Shown piece after piece: positions 59,962 through 64,000 of a DNA stretch of 64,000 nt. Under the pieces are notes generated by a model. The model had not been told where the DNA came from. It did no database searches and worked only from the letters and a program-made list of their open reading frames with translations. Within the stretch, counting starts at the first letter, position 1. Every line of letters begins with the position of its first letter. A program made the position numbers and the translations under genes. Source of the DNA: Nelumbo lutea (Eukaryota; Streptophyta; Magnoliopsida; Proteales; Nelumbonaceae); NCBI GenBank assembly GCA_022828595.1, contig JAKGHH010000002.1, forward strand, positions 108,001,254-108,065,253, in the 5' to 3' direction.

Positions 59962-60119
59962 TCATGTGAATCTGCTTAACCACCTTCCTAACTGTTCAAC
60001 TACATTCACTCCCAGATCAGGTAATAAAGGCAGCCCACAAACTGGCAAGTCTTGCTCTTCACCCAAAACTTGGTCTTCGGTTCCAGGGTTTTTGAAAGAT
60101 ACTTGCATTTCAGATGTAA
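59962..60119 (-). CDS. Possible terminal exon, unidentified gene
   Basis: On the minus strand a CAG acceptor (AG at 60121-60120) precedes an open frame that reads TSEMQVSFKNPGTEDQVLGE, EQDLPVCGLPLLPDLGVNVV and EQLGRWLSRFT before TGA at 59964-59962. The composition is protein-like, unlike the AT-rich surroundings, but I recognise no family. It could belong to the same gene as the exon at 61370-61475, to a decayed gene, or be chance. Confidence 0.25.
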
Positions 60120-61369
60120 CTGATAGTTTTCATTGAATGAATTGGCCCTCGGGCTTTATCAACAAAAAAGAACCTTGAATAGACTGTTTGAAAGTGGCCA
60201 AAATGAAATTATTTTAGTTTCATGTGACCAACGGATCAGTTCATTTGAACCTAAAATTCAATCCACACTAACTGTTCACCTCAAACGGATTCATAAATCA
60301 AATAAAGATTACCTAATTCAACTCAATATAGGCTTAACCCATTTAAGACTACCGCATTCTAATATCTAAATTACAACCATGGATACTTCCATTTTACATT
60401 TAGACGGTAAATTTTTGGCTTAAAAGTATCAACCAATGTTGTCAGACCCAGACTAGAGTTAACCGGCCAGATGACTCATTCAGATCGCCGGTTCATCCAA
60501 TCCGCTCTGAGTCTGACAATACACTCAATACTGGTATCAAGGAAGATCACAATGATATAAATAATTTTATTTCACATAACGTTAAGCCCACCATAAGGTC
60601 ATAAGGATGTATTTGGTTTGAAGGAAAAAATTAGAGAAAGGAAACCTGTAGAAACCAAACACAGCCTAAAGGTAAAAGAAATTCATGCCCTTCGATATAT
60701 TCCCCTTCTCATCTGTTATCAGCATTGTTATACTTCACAAAGGTTTGCTTGTTGGATGGCCAATAAGATATCTGCTAAAGAATACATTCAATATTTAATA
60801 TATAAAAAAAAAAAGAAGGCAAATTCCTCTTTGAAGTTTGAACTACACGATTAAGTTCAGAGTTTCAGAGGCCGAACTGAAGCTGATGATCTTGGACTTG
60901 ACTGAGATAATTGATCCATGCATGGTGTGCCAAAATTATATTACAGAAAAGTTATAGCTATTGTTATGGCACTAAAAAAGTATATGATCTAGAATTCTAG
61001 ATTAAGTCATCCTGTTTTAATAAGGTCCAAACCAGTCCCAAATTTTGACCTAATACCCTTCATAGACAATATACAAGGCTTATGAGAATCACATTTCTGA
61101 TCTCCTCTAGCAAATACAAGAGTAAATCTCAACCCTTCTGAATCAACATATTATAAACCTTTTTGCGGCAAATCTATTACAGTGCATGTTGTGTACAACA
61201 AAGCAACTGTATTGTGCTATTAAAGAATACCTATACAATTTTATTGAGAACTTTTGTCTCTATAACAACATACAAGTAGAAGGTAACATAAATAATAATA
61301 TGGGAATTTAAAGGTAGAGGTAATATATATGAACTTCAGCATGTAGCTTACATGAAGATCCTTCTTATA
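60120..61369. other. Mostly gene-free spacer
   Basis: Contains the 62-bp MITE at 60605-60666 and, if the exon at 61370-61475 is real, its 3' UTR at the right end. 60425-60530 has ACCGGC/GCCGGT motifs like a MITE relic. Confidence 0.4.
60605..60666. mobile_element. Very short PIF/Harbinger-like MITE, 62 bp
   Basis: GGATGTATTTGGTTTGAAGG at the left and (complement) GGCTGTGTTTGGTTTCTACA at the right are inverted. TAA lies on both sides (60602-60604 and 60667-60669). It is almost all terminal repeat and resembles 16329-16440. Confidence 0.65.
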
Positions 61370-61475
61370 TTAGCACTTTATCCAGCCTCCATCAGCAGAC
61401 CTCTGAAAGATGCGTGGCTTTCTCATAGGAAAGGTGTCTTTCCAGTTTGGATGTTGAATCAAATAGTCAAACACC
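61370..61475 (-). CDS. Probable last coding exon of an unidentified gene
   Basis: On the minus strand, acceptor TTTTTATTCAG ends at 61476. The exon gives one leftover base, then VFDYLIQHPNWKDTFPMRKP and RIFQRSADGGWIKC, then TAA at 61372-61370. The 34 residues look like a genuine C terminus (balanced composition, ordered codons, good acceptor). I could not name the family. Upstream exons would lie at higher coordinates, beyond a long intron that would contain the MITE at 62304 and possibly the LINE at 63100; none could be placed with confidence. Confidence 0.5.
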
Positions 61476-61712
61476 CTGAATAAAAAGAATTGGGAGATCC
61501 AATCAAGTTGCCTATCAAATGGAAGGGAAATTACCAGAAAATGTCTAATTTCAAGGTTTTCCCCACATGCTGCCCTAAAGTTTGAAAATGGCTTTCAGCA
61601 TCTTTCTTTTTCAATTTCAACTGAACCTAACCACCTTCATGGCTTCACCTATATAAAAAATTCCTAACCACCTTCAATTCAACTCCATACTCTATCATTT
61701 AAAAATGAGACT

Positions 61713-62136
61713 GGGGAGTAATGCCATTGCACACCCCCTACCATACCATGTTCCAGAACTACATCATCATTTTGCAGCTGGGGCCAACGATTAAGAATAA
61801 AATATGGTTAAAACGTAGAAACTCCTTGCAAATTGAAAGGCTTGCTAAACAGAACCAGATCCCTAGGATTGAAGACCTTGGATCACCAGAAATCTATATT
61901 AGAAAATCAGTAGAATCTTACTTGATCAATGAACACTTTCAGAGACAAGCATGAGAACATGGGTTTGAGTCAGGGAGTTGGCACTTGTAAAAATAAAATA
62001 TAGCCATTACAAGTCCGATAATTATCCGATAATTATGACATTATTGTGATTGACTATAAAACTGTATAACCAAATACTATACCAAGTTGACAAGCCAAGT
62101 CAATGGCATTATGGGGAGTAATGCCATTGCACACTA
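61713..62136. repeat. Two copies of a 22-bp repeat, 400 bp apart
   Basis: GGGGAGTAATGCCATTGCAC occurs at about 61714 and again at about 62114. The context ACACTATACCAAGTTG also has a partner (ACTATACCAAGTTG at about 62080). This suggests a local duplication or a repeated element; the remainder of the interval is gene-free. Confidence 0.6.
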
Positions 62137-62303
62137 TACCAAGTTGCACTAACCAAACATCCTATACATATTCATAAGGCAAGGAAACCTGCAATCTACT
62201 GAATGTTTCGAAAAGAAAGATGTTCAAAGCCATCTTCAAACTTTGAGGCAATATGTGGGAAGAAGCTTTGAAAGCAGGCAGCCCATGAAAATTTTCCCTA
62301 AAT

Positions 62304-62528
62304 CAAGGTTCAAAATATCGATACGCCCGATACACCGGTATGGGCATATCGGGCAAATCGATACAGTTTTTCAGGCCTTTTTTTTTCCGCAACCGGTTCA
62401 GGGGGCCAGTTTAGGTCTCCTCTACCCCCTGAACCAGTCAGACCTCTGGTACAGCCACTGTAGGGGCGTATCGAAGGGGTCCCAGAACGATACGTATCGG
62501 CCAATACGTATCAATACTTTGAACCTTG
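62304..62528. mobile_element. hAT-type MITE, 225 bp, perfect 8-bp TSD
   Basis: The left end CAAGGTTCAAAATATCGATA and right end (complement CAAGGTTCAAAGTATTGATA) differ at 2 of 20 positions. A perfect 8-bp target duplication CCCTAAAT lies at 62296-62303 and 62529-62536. Multiple ATCG/CGAT motifs occur inside. The ends recur as relics near 34560-34590 and in the candidate at 9531-9970. Confidence 0.9.
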
Positions 62529-62536
62529 CCCTAAAT

Positions 62537-63100
62537 GGAAAATGTTCTACAAATCCACACATTGGCAGATAAGTTTCCTAAATCCACCAGTATACAAAGA
62601 GAATTTATAAACAAATCAATGTTTACACTTGCAAAACCCAAGATAAAGTGAGACGTGTAAAAAATAAGAAATGAAGCAAGTAATTAGTAATTTTTCAATT
62701 CTTGTGGATTTTGCATGTTCACAAAGAAGCTATTAATTATTGATAATAAAGGAATATAGGACAAAAAATCATAGCATGGATAGAGTATTCTATTATTCAA
62801 GGTGCAAAAAAAAAATCTTTTCTATTTTTATATTAATGAATAGAATGACAGAACCAGTCACATACCCAACGCCAAATGGTTGGAATAAGATAGTATTACT
62901 TGTTAAAACATAAGTTCCTTCTTTCACAAATGCTAATGAAAATTATAAAGATTGTGTGTGCCTGTGCCTATGCATTTACATTATATCATTGGCAACCAAA
63001 AAAAGAAAAGATGAGTTCACCACGAAAAAGAGCTGTATAGAGCTCAAGTAGAGCCATAGAGGAGCGCCTACAGTGAGAATGAGTCACGTACAAACTTACA
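62537..63100. other. Gene-free spacer
   Basis: AT-rich with no gene or recognised repeat; would be intron if the exon at 61370 belongs to a gene extending rightward. Confidence 0.35.
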
Positions 63101-64000
63101 AAGAGCCATCCCAGCATCATTTGAGTTAATAATCAGATTCTATGCACTGGACAAATGAAGAAGCTTCGTCCCCACAAAATCACTCTTCAAGCTTGCCCAT
63201 CGGATTATGGTCCTCTCCACATTCCCCACCACTAGTTCAATAGGAGAAACCATATTCTCAAAGATCCTATGGATTCTTACAGACAAATACAAGGAAAAGG
63301 ACACCAAAGACCAAAGAATGCTTCTTTTGCTGAAACATTTCAAAGGCCATCCACAAAACAAACCAGCCACATCCCTTGGTGTTACCCATTGGGTACCAAA
63401 CAACTTCACAAAGTGAGCCCAAATGTTATAAGAGAATGGGCGGTGTATTAGCAAATGCTCTACACTTTCACCTGCACTCCCTCACAGCTGACAGGAATTC
63501 TCCAAAGCTATTCCTCTCAACAGCAGGTGATTTATGGTGATGATCCTATCTTTGATAGCAGTCAAAGCAAAAAAAGACCACCTTAAATGGAACCCCAGCC
63601 CTTCAAATCCACTTCTGATGCACCTCGGGAGTCAGGATCCACTGAATCCATCAGAGATCTCTAAAATGTTCACTGTAAAAATACCATCGCTACTACCAAG
63701 CTACCACATTCTGTCCTTCCTTTCTGGGTTGAGAACCTGCAGGCTTAGCATTTCTAGTAATGTAAATGGCTCCTCAGCCTCCCAATCAAAGATATTCTTT
63801 CTGAAACGACGCTTCCAAGTAATCTAGCCCCTAATAATCTAATAGTAGTCCTGGATAGTTGTGTGTTTATTCTCAGCAATCTCATATATGCTGGAGTAAG
63901 AGGTGCATAAAGGATGCACATCCACCAATCTCATAGCAGTCCTGGATAGATGAGGTCTGCCATATTGAAATATGACATTTTGAAAGTTGCCAATTCTACT
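63100..64000 (-). mobile_element. LINE fragment, RT zinc-binding tail, minus strand
   Basis: Minus-strand frames read MLIHRPFSYNIWAHFVKLFG, TQWVTPRDVAGLFCGWPLKC, RSILWSLVSFSLYL and RIFENMVSPIELVVGNVERT. The upstream part (63830-63530) contains LGSSDGIFTVN and RWSFFALTAIKDRI. This is the zinc-binding region after the RT of plant L1-type LINEs (normally ..EH(L)L.HC(P)F...W). Stops and frame changes show decay. The element runs off the right edge. Confidence 0.75.

Overview
This window is nuclear DNA of a flowering plant. The evidence is intron-containing genes whose products are plant families (an NPF7-type nitrate/peptide transporter, a CCCH/KH zinc-finger protein and a plant B-class GATA factor), AT-rich intergenic DNA, and plant transposon families (L1-type LINEs, a Tat-like Ty3/Gypsy element, hAT, PIF/Harbinger and Mutator-like non-autonomous elements, SINE-like pieces). 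The species cannot be named from the sequence. No rRNA, functional tRNA, CRISPR array or bacterial-type operon was seen.

Layout. 1-2.1 kb: gene-free DNA with an A-rich repeated tract. About 2.2-7.1 kb: a decayed L1-type LINE on the minus strand. 7.4-10.7 kb: two hAT-type MITE candidates and a 170-bp foldback. 10.7-11.2 kb: a TATA-led segment with a 54-codon ORF of unknown status. 12.8-15.85 kb: a complete NPF7.3/NRT1.5-like gene (5 coding exons, 612 aa). 15.9-25.5 kb: repeats, including a 1.6-kb Mutator-like element with ~100-bp terminal inverted repeats and a perfect 9-bp target duplication. 25.5-32.6 kb: a CCCH-KH zinc-finger gene (3 coding exons, 305 aa) whose 5-kb second intron carries a hAT MITE. 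32.6-37 kb: gene-poor, with another hAT MITE. 37-47.6 kb: a LINE interrupted by a 9-kb decayed Tat-like Gypsy element with an antisense gene. 48-48.6 kb: a second Mutator-like element. 48.97-52.02 kb, minus strand: a B-class GATA factor gene (3 coding exons, 247 aa). 53-61 kb: gene-free and repeat-rich. 61.37-61.48 kb, minus strand: a probable terminal exon of a gene that starts further right. 63.1-64 kb: a LINE fragment cut by the window edge.

The three complete genes are independent single-copy-type loci with no shared pathway. The strongest unusual observations are structural: a ~132-bp duplication at the Gypsy insertion replacing the 3' LTR end, a 92-bp tandem duplication inside that LTR, stop codons in the element that look like cytosine deamination, nested MITEs with intact target-site duplications, paired foldbacks that share a loop, and a probable 6-residue gap in a conserved stretch of the transporter. 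No clearly new biological system was found.
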